Below are positions 36,501 through 44,774 of a stretch of 64,000 bases of DNA, in pieces. The stretch is from the NCBI GenBank assembly GCA_021777105.1, contig JAIQZQ010000012.1:1-64000 (forward strand), given 5' to 3'. Under the pieces are notes generated by a model. It was not told the origin of the DNA. It saw only the letters and a list, made by a program, of their open reading frames with translations, and did no database searches. Every line of letters begins with the position of its first letter. Within the stretch, counting starts at the first letter, position 1. This stretch comes from Candidatus Anammoxibacter sp. (lineage in GTDB: Bacteria > Planctomycetota > Brocadiia > Brocadiales > Anammoxibacteraceae). Position numbers and translations under genes: made by a program.

Positions 36501-36612
36501 GGATTCGTTGGCAAGTGAAATTAATGGGCTGCTTGATCAGATATCGACGCGCGGAAGCGATGAATTGAAGGCTGCGATTGCAAAAACCAGGGGGTTGGTT
36601 TATGGGGAATAA
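33511..36612 (+). CDS. Giant secreted protein with seven PKD domains and CFI-box-like C-terminus
   Basis: The 1033-residue product has a signal peptide (YVFLILLAFVMFCAKAA). A beta-rich N-terminal region (~25-190) with short repeats (IDGSIQMSTGSIEVGGNWTN) recalls a polymer-binding or beta-helical fold. A Pro/Thr linker (~193-258) precedes PKD domains starting near 262, 348, 434, 520, 605, 690 and 830. A Glu/Thr linker (TETETETVEVTE) separates the last two. The C-terminus (KVCAASF, LRLFRDNVM, YYYKYSDE, LVYGE) matches the 26406 and 40772 proteins. It follows the three fibre paralogues closely (15 bases), with AAGGAG upstream, so it may be co-transcribed with them. Confidence 0.85.
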   Translation: MKRIGYVFLILLAFVMFCAKAAELCASGWVIPPNHKLNIDSRTLKLPAGDVTIDGSIQMSTGSIEVGGNWTNNSDGLIAGAGEVKFTGSNQTIRGNNTFNKFTGIKPGSTLIFEEGKTQIIQSTWTLTGAAGNLLKLRSASAGKQWIVKPSGSRNISSVDVQDSNNLILPVIDPAGSNNSGNTTNWFTVVVDPTPTATTAPGTPEPATPTPTPTLTPAPVTPTPSPILTPVPEMPIPVTPAPTMTPAPVTPTPTPVFGPPKAEFEADRLVGIIPFTVQFKDKSTNIPTGWVWDFGDGGKSSEQNPGHTYEKVDNYTIALTVSNSKGKSTNEKLDYISSVAPVDDEKCEAAFVAKPVSGFAPLEVQFTDLTPGETTSWAWDFGDGNRSSQQNPKHIYQKGEFVVTLTVTTDCGQGPKQSSVIGKPPISVIPPDIDPPIADFIVDPQSGFAELNVQFTSASFGGRATNFAWTFGDGDTSNRENPEHTYINPGKYTPSLFISNSAGKDVETKVEHIEILSADKPVVEFEANPQAGFGPLAVLFTDKSKGNIDNWNWEFGDGEKSILQNPLHVYENPGKYTVKLTVSGAQGKDTKEKKDLIEAIKGKGPTAAFTAEPSIGFKPLTTTFTDQSSGNVSNWVWEFGDGETSSQQHPIHTYTSSGSFDVKLTVSERGGEKAELKRDNVIDVFSGEGITAAFTADTRTRSGNKAESQLEVQFKDISSSSAGMVDSWLWDFGDGAKSSEKDPKHEYICADDDERFTVSLTVVDTKDNVDTRTKPAFISCEEIEGELVVDPDPDLTETETETETVEVTETETVTPAPGNGTAPIANFGADITKGKAPLVVEFFDLSGGFPESWLWDFGDGGPTSALQNPSHTYTKKGSYDVMLTVSNKSGINSITKKKFIDVRKGKVCAASFVIDNGEDDNGLSILRLFRDNVMTKTTTGLKLITYYYKYSDEVIGIINSDPVLKSKASEVLTRLIAVLKNNLNQENVGQVVEGSIADSLASEINGLLDQISTRGSDELKAAIAKTRGLVYGE

Positions 36613-36884
36613 ATTATGAATACGTGTGTTTGGGTAGGGGTGGCAAGCTCCGGCTGGAGCAATTTTGCAGATTGCTCCAAAACGTTTTAAGATCCATTTA
36701 CGTTTGGTGACACCGCTACGTTTTGCGCGATCAAAAAACATTTGGATCAGCCTGCAAAACTGCTCCAGCTTTTAATTTTGTTTTTTCGCTTTTAATCTGC
36801 GCAATCTGTGAAATCTGTGGTTAATCCGCTTTTTACTTTTCCGGTTTATCCGGGTTAGGACTTTATATTTAAAAGGAGATAATA
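36613..36884 (+). other. Spacer with short inverted and simple repeats
   Basis: 272 bases without a gene. GGAGCAATTTTGCAGATTGCTCC (36657 on) is a hairpin, and a partner CTGCAAAACTGCTCC follows about 90 bases later. It also contains AATCTGTGAAATCTGTGG. AAGGAG precedes the next gene. Confidence 0.45.
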
Positions 36885-39800
36885 ATGTTAAGAACTAAAT
36901 TTATAACAATTGCATCATTGTTTGTTTTATTGGCAATAAATGTTGTGTCCGTAAATGCGGATTTACTTGTTAAAGACAAACAGATAATAAACAGGGTTAA
37001 TGGAAAAAATATAAGAGTTAACAAAACAATAAATACAAATCGCAGGAACGAGAATATAGTTAATAAAAGCGGTGTCTCAAATAACAATACCGGAAATGCT
37101 ATTGGCGGTTTCGCAAATAAGAGCGGAAATAATTATGTTAACCAATCTAAAACGTTTAAGAGAAAAGCGCGGACTAAATATATTGATAAAGAAAGGTTAA
37201 TTAAAATAAATGCCGCAGACACTGGAACCATTATTTATGGAACCTCTGTTGACGGAAGAATCAGCAAACCAAATGAGATTGATGTGTACTCTTTTAATGG
37301 ACGTGAAGGCGATGTTATTTTTGTAAAAATTGTAAGCTCCGACGGCGCTACAGCGTTTCCGTTTACTTTAGATTCCAATGGCAATCCTGTCGCTATAGGA
37401 GCCTCTGGAATAGGCCCGGACGAAAATGGATGTTTTGCCGCATGGGAAGATTCCGCAAAATTAAGAACAACAGGCGTTTTCGAAATACATATAGACGGCG
37501 CCGGCTCTATAGGGACGTATACACTAATGTTAGAAAGGCTTACCTCGCCAATTAACGCAAAGTCCATTGAATTTGGCGAGACAGTTAACGGAACATTTGA
37601 TTCAAAGGGTGAAATTGATATTTATACATTTACAGCAAATAAAGGCGACGTGGTTTCCCCATGGCTGCTTAAAGAAGAACTTATTGCAAACGCCGGCTCA
37701 TTTAGCGATTTTTTTCTTGTTTTCGCAGTTTATGATCAGGACGGCGAATTGATTGTTGCTTGCTCTGACGGATGTTTTGATCCTTTTATTGCGTCGGTAT
37801 CAGGCGTTTATACTATAGTAGTTGAAAATGAATTATGCGATCTTGATGATTACCACTTAGTTTTAGAAAAAGCGGATAATATTGACATTGGCGGTATTGT
37901 TCAGGATGAAATAGGCTCTCCTTTTGAATTTGACAGTTTTGCGTTTAACGGAAAAGCCGGAGATGCTATTAGCGTATTTATGGCAAATAAGGGGTGTTGC
38001 ATTAATCCTTATGTTGAGCTTTATGTTATTCGAGAAACCAATACCGAAACTATTGTGGACTTTGTGACGGATGCGTCTTCGAACGATTCCGGGCCGAATT
38101 CGTTTGCGTTAATAAACAACATTACTTTGCCGGTTGATGGAGTATACGTCATTTTGACCCAGGACTCTTCAGCAGAGAAAACAGGAGAATATGAGTTACG
38201 ATTGCAGGATGGCAGGTTTGAGTTCCCTTCCACTTTAATTAGCATTGGAGATAAGGTTGACGGCGATATCTCCGAGGAGGGCGAGCAGGATTTTTACTCC
38301 TTTGAAGCTAATGCGGGGGATGTTGTAATAGTGGAAGTTGTTAATAACGAAGGCCTTCTTAGCCCCTCAATCGTCGAAGTTTTTGATCCGGAAGGGAATA
38401 GTATATTTTTTGAAGAAAATTTCGGCAGAGGTTCAGGCGATCTTTTGGATAGTTGTAATACATCAGGATTTATAGGGAAACTGGAAACTTCGGGAAAGTA
38501 TACTCTTATTTTAAGTGACGGTGAAGGCATTGAAACAGGAGAGTATACATTAAGAATAGAAAAGCTTTTTCCATTAGGCGACAACAGCGAGCCTGTTAAG
38601 TTTGGCGATGTAATTAATACGGCAATAACCGGCAGAGGCGGTTTCCATATTTACTCAATTGACGCCAATAAAAATGATAACCTGTTTTCTTTAATGATGC
38701 CTTTGGCATTGGAAAATGATCCGGTTTTTAAAATAATAGATACCGACGGCAATGTTTTGCATTTCGGGAATTGGGGGTTTATAGAAAATTATCGATTTTC
38801 TGAAACCGGCAAATATATCATCCTTGTTCAGGACTGGTGCGGTGGCCTGGGAGAAAACACTTTAACAATTAAAAACGGAACCATTCCTCTTAATTTTGGA
38901 GCTAAAATAGAAGAAAGTATAGTTGATATACTTGAAACTGATTTCTATTCATTTAACGGCGTTTCAGGGGATGAAATAAGTATTGCAATGAAGAGCAAGG
39001 ATTTTGAGCCATTTTTGGAGTTTTGGCTTGTAAATTCTGAAGGTTTTGGCGATGAATTATCTCTTGACAATGCTATAAATACCAATGATGTGGCGTTTAT
39101 TAACGGTATTTTGCCGGCGAACGGCATGTATATTATTACCGCCATGGATATTCTTACTGTGATTCAGGATGGTTCTGTTTCAATTACTGATATTGAGGAA
39201 TCATCAAGCGCAAAAAGTTATTCAATAAGTTTTGATAAGGGAGAAGTTAATCCTTTAAATACATTAAACGCCGATTTTTCAGCAAATCCAAGAGAAGGAG
39301 ATGTCCCTTTAACTGTAAATTTTGCCGGTTTATCAAGGGGTCAAGTAGATTCCCGGCAATGGGATTTTGGCGACGGCGTAAAAAGCGTTGAGCAGAATCC
39401 GGCGCATACGTATGAAAGACTTGGAGTTTTCACTGTATCTCTAACGGTTTCTAATAAAGCCGGCGAGGAAGATACTTTACAAAAAACGGATTTGATTACA
39501 GTGAAAGAAGGCATACCCGTAGCCGATTTCAGCGCCGACATAACTTCGGGAACTGATCCTTTGGATGTTCAATTTACTGATTTGTCAACCGGCAGGCCAA
39601 CAGGATGGGAATGGGATTTTGGCGACGGGGGCTCAGATTCATCGCAAAATCCGTTGCACACTTACACTTCAGCCGGCATATTTTCAGTCTCTTTAACAGT
39701 AAAAAATTCAACAGGCTCTGATACTGCTAAAATTGAAAATTTCATTAATGTGCAGGAACCTGTTCAAACCGGCAAATCGTTTACATTTCAGTGCGGGCAA

Positions 39801-40130
39801 GAGCTTAAACGAAACAGGCTGGATTTAGAAAAATTAATTATGCCCCTGGGTAAAAGCGAAAGCTGTAAAACAAAACTAACCAACCTTGCGCCCGGCATTA
39901 CTGTTGAAATTGCGACTAATCTTAAACCAGGATTTAGGCCGTCTATTATTGTTGAGCCGGCGCGAGGCATTTCAGACGCAAACGGCGAGATAGAGTTCAT
40001 AATCACCGCTATCAGGGAAGGCGTAGACTGGATTGCATGGGCTGTTCCTAATGATAGGGGGAAGTTTATGTTTAATAAACGAGCTTATGACACCGGCAAG
40101 GCGTGGGGCATGTTTGTCGAAGTGAAATGA
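36885..40130 (+). CDS. Giant secreted protein with PPC-like domains, two PKD domains and a distinct C-terminal domain
   Basis: The 1081-residue product has a signal peptide (TIASLFVLLAINVVSVNA), then an Asn/Lys-rich stretch (~30-95, e.g. VNKTINTNRRNENIVNKSG). Residues ~110-790 hold repeated PPC-like beta domains, recognised by GxxVxGxIxxxxExDxYxFxxxxGD. Two PKD domains start near 795 and 879. Unlike its three large neighbours, it lacks the CFI-box-like end. Instead the last ~120 residues (FTFQCGQELKRNRLDLEKLI ... DTGKAWGMFVEV) look like an Ig-like domain I cannot name. Likely extracellular. Confidence 0.82.
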   Translation: MLRTKFITIASLFVLLAINVVSVNADLLVKDKQIINRVNGKNIRVNKTINTNRRNENIVNKSGVSNNNTGNAIGGFANKSGNNYVNQSKTFKRKARTKYIDKERLIKINAADTGTIIYGTSVDGRISKPNEIDVYSFNGREGDVIFVKIVSSDGATAFPFTLDSNGNPVAIGASGIGPDENGCFAAWEDSAKLRTTGVFEIHIDGAGSIGTYTLMLERLTSPINAKSIEFGETVNGTFDSKGEIDIYTFTANKGDVVSPWLLKEELIANAGSFSDFFLVFAVYDQDGELIVACSDGCFDPFIASVSGVYTIVVENELCDLDDYHLVLEKADNIDIGGIVQDEIGSPFEFDSFAFNGKAGDAISVFMANKGCCINPYVELYVIRETNTETIVDFVTDASSNDSGPNSFALINNITLPVDGVYVILTQDSSAEKTGEYELRLQDGRFEFPSTLISIGDKVDGDISEEGEQDFYSFEANAGDVVIVEVVNNEGLLSPSIVEVFDPEGNSIFFEENFGRGSGDLLDSCNTSGFIGKLETSGKYTLILSDGEGIETGEYTLRIEKLFPLGDNSEPVKFGDVINTAITGRGGFHIYSIDANKNDNLFSLMMPLALENDPVFKIIDTDGNVLHFGNWGFIENYRFSETGKYIILVQDWCGGLGENTLTIKNGTIPLNFGAKIEESIVDILETDFYSFNGVSGDEISIAMKSKDFEPFLEFWLVNSEGFGDELSLDNAINTNDVAFINGILPANGMYIITAMDILTVIQDGSVSITDIEESSSAKSYSISFDKGEVNPLNTLNADFSANPREGDVPLTVNFAGLSRGQVDSRQWDFGDGVKSVEQNPAHTYERLGVFTVSLTVSNKAGEEDTLQKTDLITVKEGIPVADFSADITSGTDPLDVQFTDLSTGRPTGWEWDFGDGGSDSSQNPLHTYTSAGIFSVSLTVKNSTGSDTAKIENFINVQEPVQTGKSFTFQCGQELKRNRLDLEKLIMPLGKSESCKTKLTNLAPGITVEIATNLKPGFRPSIIVEPARGISDANGEIEFIITAIREGVDWIAWAVPNDRGKFMFNKRAYDTGKAWGMFVEVK

Positions 40131-40771
40131 TCTGGATACTTGTTATTGGATGCTTGATGCCGCATATAATCGGTGTCTAATGTCTGATAACTGGTTACAT
40201 GTCTTGCTTGGGATATGTTGCGCAAGTGGAGTAAAGTGACTAATGAATGTTGAATGGCGAGTGTTGTATGAAATAACGTTGCTAGTTGCGGGTTGCTTAT
40301 TGCCGTATGTTGGACGCTGGATCATAGTAGGAGTATTCTTACAGACTGCTTCTACATATTTTTTGCTTCCACGAATTGTTATTGTTGTAGTTTGGTTGCA
40401 GACGCAGTCTTGTAGACTGCTTTACACGATTAATCCAAAGCCGTTAGATCGCACGCAAAAAGCGCTGTTATCAATAAACGCCAATGGTTCTAAAAAAACA
40501 TATAGAGCAATCTACAAGATTGCTCCAGCCTGCGCTCGGCGTGACAAGCTCTGAATTAAAAGAAGCCGTTGTCGGGGTAAGGGCGTTGGTTTATGGGCGA
40601 TAAATTGGATGAGTTCAATGAAAAACAATTTTTCCCATAAATTAAAAGCTCCAGGATTTTATGTTTTTGGTTTAAAAAAAATTATTCTGCTTCTGACATA
40701 ACTTTTTAAAGGTGTGGAGTTGTTTGCCGCCTGGTATCCGCCTTCTGAGAAAAAGAAAGGAGATTTTTCCA
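40131..40771 (+). other. Gene-free stretch carrying remains of a deleted surface-protein gene
   Basis: 641 bases. Only the scrap at 40553-40603 is recognisable as former coding sequence. Before it are short inverted repeats built from GCAGTCTTGTAGACTGC and GCAATCTACAAGATTGC. The 90 bases after the scrap resemble the 3' flank of the 26406 gene (CAGGATTTTAT...TTATTCTG). Confidence 0.55.
40553..40603 (+). pseudogene. C-terminal scrap of a deleted fourth CFI-box-type gene
   Basis: Sixteen codons (ELKEAVVGVRALVYGR) and a stop equal the last helix of the 43954 and 31001 proteins; the first 21 bases are identical to the 40772 gene. No upstream coding sequence of that family remains. Confidence 0.75.
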
Positions 40772-43700
40772 ATGATAAAAAAGATATTATTATTTGTTGC
40801 GCTATTTACATATTCTATATTGATTTCTGTTTTTCAGTTAACTGACTTCTGTCAACCGTCCCTTGCTCAAGCAGGAACAATCGATTTGCCACGGACCGGA
40901 AAAGTGGACACTTTCCATATAGGCAGTGACGGAGATATTCAAGCCGGTGTTGCTTGGCCGACACCTAGGTTTATAGATAATGATGACGGAACTCTTACTG
41001 ATAACCTTACAGGACTTATGTGGCTAAAAGACGCCGATTGTTTTGACCATAACGAGCTTGATAATGCATTATTTGAACTAATTGATTTCTTTAACAAAAA
41101 TCCCGGTATTATTGGTTGTGAAGATTATCACGCGTCCTATACAGACTGGGCTTTGCCAAATATAAATGAACTTGGAAGTATATTATTAAATTTAGGGGAA
41201 GAAGAAATTGATGAGTGGTTGGAAAGCGAAGGGTTTTTAAATGTGACATTCGGCAGTTACTTAACATCGACAACTACACAATCTCAAGGGTTTGCCATTC
41301 GGTCACTTAATAACACTATTGAATCTATGTTCCACAGAGCTGATTCTGAATTTGAAAAAGTGTTTGGAACCGTATGGCTCGTTCGTCCAGGGCCGTTCAT
41401 TAACTCCGCACCCGCAAAAGTATGGCAAACTGGTCAATCGAAAAGTTTTATTATAGGTGATGAAGGAATTAGTAAAAGGGGTGTTGAATGGCCAAATCCT
41501 CGATTCACCAATAATGGTGATGGAACTGTTATGGATAATCTCACTGGCTTAGTCTGGCTTAGGGACGCAACATGTTTTAAAGATCTTGACTGGGATGAAA
41601 TGCTTGATGCAATTTCCCGGTTTAACCAAGACCCCAGTGAATTTGAATGTGCGGCTTATAACGCACAGCATAGCGATTGGCGTCTTTCAAACTACAAAGA
41701 GCTTTTCAGCCTAATGGATTATTCGCAAATTCTTCCAGAAAATATTAAAGCCTTACCTAATGGGCATCCTTTTGCTCTTCCAAATTCAGGAAGTTATTTT
41801 TCGTCTACCACTAAAGGAATAGGAACGGGTGTATATATTTTTGATTTATTTGGCAAAGTATGGATCGAAAGTGGATCAAGGGGTTCTGAACATATGTTTG
41901 GATGGCCAGTGCGTTTAGGAGTGGTAAATATCGCTACTACGAGTGTGCCAAAACCAACACCAGCACCAGTTCAAGGGAAGCCGCCAATAGCAAATTTCAT
42001 AGCAAAACCGACTTTAGGAACTTCCCCATTAGATGTTCAATTTACAGATAAATCTACAGAACTTCCAACAGGATGGTTCTGGCAATTTGGAGATGGCAGT
42101 ATAAGCACATTACAAAATCCATTACATGTCTATATTCTATCGGGATTATTTAGTGTTAAGTTAGAAGTTTCTAATACACTAGGAAAAGATACAGAAGAAA
42201 AAACGGATTTTATAGATGTAAGAGAAACATCTGAATTAAAAGCTGAGTTCACAGCAGATCCTGTCTTTGGTTTTGTGCCGTTAGAGGCTAAATTTAAGGA
42301 TCTATCTATAGGCGATCCCACATCATGGGTATGGCAATTTGGAGATGGAGGGCAAAGCGCTGAACAAAACCCAAAACATGAATATCTTAGACAAGGGGTT
42401 TTTAATGTGGATCTTACTGTTACAAGGTCGGGCGAGTCTTCAACTGAAAAGAAGATTAATTTTATAAATGTGACCGAGAACCGGCCTGTGGCGGAATTTA
42501 TGGCGTCGGTAACCGCAGGGCAGGCGCCACTTAAAGTAGAGTTTACGGATCTGTCTCAGCCTGTGGACAATATAACAAGCTGGTTGTGGAATCTTAGCGA
42601 CGGATCATCTGAAACAGGACAAAACCCGGAACATCAATATAATATTGAAGGATTTTACACTGTCAGCCTTACTGTAAGCAACCAGTCCGGTTCCGACTCT
42701 GAGGTAAAGACAAACATGATTGCAGTCATGGGGCAAAATGCGCCCGTGGCCGACTTTATCACAAACAAAACAGTAGGTTTGGCTCCGGAAGCTATAGACT
42801 TCTTTGATCAATCAGAACCGGTGGGAAATATATCAAACTGGATATGGGATTTTGGCGACGGCACGCGAAGTCAAGAGCAGCACCCAACACATACATATGA
42901 AAAAGAGGGGATTTTTACAATCACATTAACGGTAAGCAACTCGTTTGGCGCGGACAGCGAGGTTAAGACTAACCTTATCCCGATCATAGGGACAAACGAC
43001 GATGTATTGGCGGGTTTTTCAGCAAGCAATAATGTGGGAGTGGCGCCGTTTAGCGCGCGGTTCAACAACAACTCAGGTGGAAAGATCACTGGGTTCACAT
43101 GGCAGTTTGGCGACGGCGCGACCAGCTCTGAAAAAGATCCGGCGCACCTGTATGCCAAAACCGGCGAGTTTGATGTGAGCCTTTCGGTTAAAGGCGCATT
43201 GTCCTCAGACACAGAGAAAAAGCCAAAATTTATAAAGATAATTAGCAATCAGGATGTGGCTGCGTGGTTTACCGCAAGCCCGCTGACCGGCAATGGCCCG
43301 CTGGTAGTGCAGTTTGTGGATAGATCAGTTGGCAATACTGATAAATGGCTGTGGGATTTCGGCGACGGCAATACATCAACCGATCAGAATCCTAAACATG
43401 TTTATACGGAAAAAGGCAGATATACGGTAAGCGTGGCGGTAAGCGGCAAGAGCGGAACAAGCGATGTTAAAAAGAGGGAGAACTTTATTGATATTCTGGA
43501 ATCCGGCGCGGCAGCCACACCTACTCCTGTTTCAACGCCGGCGCCGACTCCAACTCCTGAGGCGAAAGGGTGCCTTGCCTCAGCTCTGCTTAAAGGCGAG
43601 CCTGACGAGAAGAGCGGACTTAAGACGTTAAGGGGATTCAGGACGGGCGCGCTGTCAAGGACTACGGCAGGTTTGCGCCTGTCAATACTTTACTACAAAC

Positions 43701-43954
43701 ACTCAGCAGAGGTCTCGCGTATAGTTGAGAGCGACTCAAAGCTTAAAGCCCGATCAGTGACGGCGTTAAAGGAGTTGACTGAGATTATCAGGGGCTCAAT
43801 TTTCAGCAGTTCAGTTGAAGATTTTGCGGATAATTTGATGCCCGTATGGCTGGAAGATGAGATCAACAGCCTGCTTGACGATATTGCCAAACGTGGCAGC
43901 GATGAATTAAAAGAAGCCGTTGTCATGGCAAGGGAAATGGTTTATGGGAGATAA
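40772..43954 (+). CDS. Giant secreted protein: two DUF1566 domains, six PKD domains, CFI-box-like C-terminus
   Basis: Start at 40772 (MIKKILLFVALFTYS) rather than an ATG-less upstream extension, because AAGGAG lies eight bases before it and a signal peptide begins there. The ~1060-residue product then has two DUF1566 (Lcl C-terminal-like) domains, each with DDGTLTDNLTGLMWLKDADC or its variant (about 65-200 and 240-395). Six PKD domains start near residue 406, and some have WQFGDG or WNLSDG in place of WDFGDG. A short Pro/Thr linker is followed by the CFI-box-like end (GCLASALLKGE, LRGFRTGAL, LYYKHSAE, MVYGR). Extracellular role inferred; DUF1566 domains are common in surface proteins, with unknown ligand. 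Confidence 0.85.
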   Translation: MIKKILLFVALFTYSILISVFQLTDFCQPSLAQAGTIDLPRTGKVDTFHIGSDGDIQAGVAWPTPRFIDNDDGTLTDNLTGLMWLKDADCFDHNELDNALFELIDFFNKNPGIIGCEDYHASYTDWALPNINELGSILLNLGEEEIDEWLESEGFLNVTFGSYLTSTTTQSQGFAIRSLNNTIESMFHRADSEFEKVFGTVWLVRPGPFINSAPAKVWQTGQSKSFIIGDEGISKRGVEWPNPRFTNNGDGTVMDNLTGLVWLRDATCFKDLDWDEMLDAISRFNQDPSEFECAAYNAQHSDWRLSNYKELFSLMDYSQILPENIKALPNGHPFALPNSGSYFSSTTKGIGTGVYIFDLFGKVWIESGSRGSEHMFGWPVRLGVVNIATTSVPKPTPAPVQGKPPIANFIAKPTLGTSPLDVQFTDKSTELPTGWFWQFGDGSISTLQNPLHVYILSGLFSVKLEVSNTLGKDTEEKTDFIDVRETSELKAEFTADPVFGFVPLEAKFKDLSIGDPTSWVWQFGDGGQSAEQNPKHEYLRQGVFNVDLTVTRSGESSTEKKINFINVTENRPVAEFMASVTAGQAPLKVEFTDLSQPVDNITSWLWNLSDGSSETGQNPEHQYNIEGFYTVSLTVSNQSGSDSEVKTNMIAVMGQNAPVADFITNKTVGLAPEAIDFFDQSEPVGNISNWIWDFGDGTRSQEQHPTHTYEKEGIFTITLTVSNSFGADSEVKTNLIPIIGTNDDVLAGFSASNNVGVAPFSARFNNNSGGKITGFTWQFGDGATSSEKDPAHLYAKTGEFDVSLSVKGALSSDTEKKPKFIKIISNQDVAAWFTASPLTGNGPLVVQFVDRSVGNTDKWLWDFGDGNTSTDQNPKHVYTEKGRYTVSVAVSGKSGTSDVKKRENFIDILESGAAATPTPVSTPAPTPTPEAKGCLASALLKGEPDEKSGLKTLRGFRTGALSRTTAGLRLSILYYKHSAEVSRIVESDSKLKARSVTALKELTEIIRGSIFSSSVEDFADNLMPVWLEDEINSLLDDIAKRGSDELKEAVVMAREMVYGR

Positions 43955-44186
43955 GTTCAGGATGTTCAATAAAAAAACAGTTTTTTTTAGGCGTACGCTG
44001 TTCTGAACCCGCAAGTTATAGAGAATCTTGGGGGCAAGCAAATAATAATTAACATTGATTCGCTAATGTTGTAAAATTGAAAATTATAAAGAATCAGGGC
44101 ATAAAATGATCTAAAATATTACAAAATGAGAGTTGCAAATGGCTAGAATATTAAGAATGGCAGTTAAAAGAGATTCTATCCAGGCT

Positions 44187-44444
44187 CTATTTCAATACGA
44201 CCGTGCAGCCTAGGTGATTGTATTGGTGACGGATGATGGCGATTAAACGGTTAAATGGATAAATTGTTATAATGTGCTGTGTTTTGAGGTTAATAGCAAG
44301 GGCGGAAACTATGTAAAATATTGCGTAATATATTATGTTCTCTGCTAGTGAGAGTGCATTGTTATCTATTGCTAACTTTGCTTCATTTAATGTTTTCTCC
44401 GATCTCTGAATGCGATATTTTATTAATTCGTCTTTATGCTCCAT
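44187..44444 (-). pseudogene. Truncated HEPN-domain protein
   Basis: The first ~50 residues (DELIKYRIQRSEKTLNEAKL, AENIIYYAIFYIVSALAI) match the opening two helices of HEPN proteins. The remainder (NLKTQHIITIYPFNRLI...) does not, and the expected ~130-residue length is not reached. It overlaps the upstream nucleotidyltransferase gene by 11 bases, the normal MNT-HEPN layout. A frameshift or replacement of the 3' half is the simplest explanation. Confidence 0.6.
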
Positions 44445-44769
44445 AATACGAGCCTTCCTTGCAAACCGCTGCCCGGAAAGGGGTGTTCTGCTTTTTTATT
44501 TCAGCTTCCTCGTATATTTTGGCGTCAATAACGATATCATATTTTAATTCGATGCCGAGAACTATTTCCAATGCATCGCCCTCTTTTTGCCATCCAGGTT
44601 TTTTTGAAAACATAATCACAATATCAAAATCGGATTCGTCAATAAAGTCGTCTCTTGTTCTGGAACCAAAGAACGCAATTCCGGCAAAATCATCAAATTT
44701 TTTTAGTTTAGAATTCAATTCCTGAATTATGTTTTCAAATTCGCGCCTGGTTTTTACTGTTTTTAACAT
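44434..44769 (-). CDS. MNT-type nucleotidyltransferase (antitoxin of a broken MNT-HEPN pair)
   Basis: The nucleotidyltransferase motif FFGSRTRDDFIDESDFDIVIMF (GS...D-x-D) and a third acidic strand (YDIVIDAKIYEE) are intact. The ATG at 44769 (MLKTVK) is taken as the start. A GTG at 44778 that overlaps the glgA stop is possible and would couple the two genes. Its HEPN partner is truncated, so the pair is probably inactive as a toxin system. Confidence 0.8.
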   Translation of the reverse strand: MLKTVKTRREFENIIQELNSKLKKFDDFAGIAFFGSRTRDDFIDESDFDIVIMFSKKPGWQKEGDALEIVLGIELKYDIVIDAKIYEEAEIKKQNTPFRAAVCKEGSYYGA

Positions 44770-44774
44770 TTTAA

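Noticed and set aside
40243..40554. 103-codon plus-strand frame
   Set aside because: It runs through short inverted repeats and has no domain; treated as noncoding.
26406..43954. Sortase LPXTG or PEP-CTERM anchoring of the giant proteins
   Set aside because: Neither motif nor a C-terminal membrane helix is present; the ends are the CFI-box-like domain or an unnamed beta domain.
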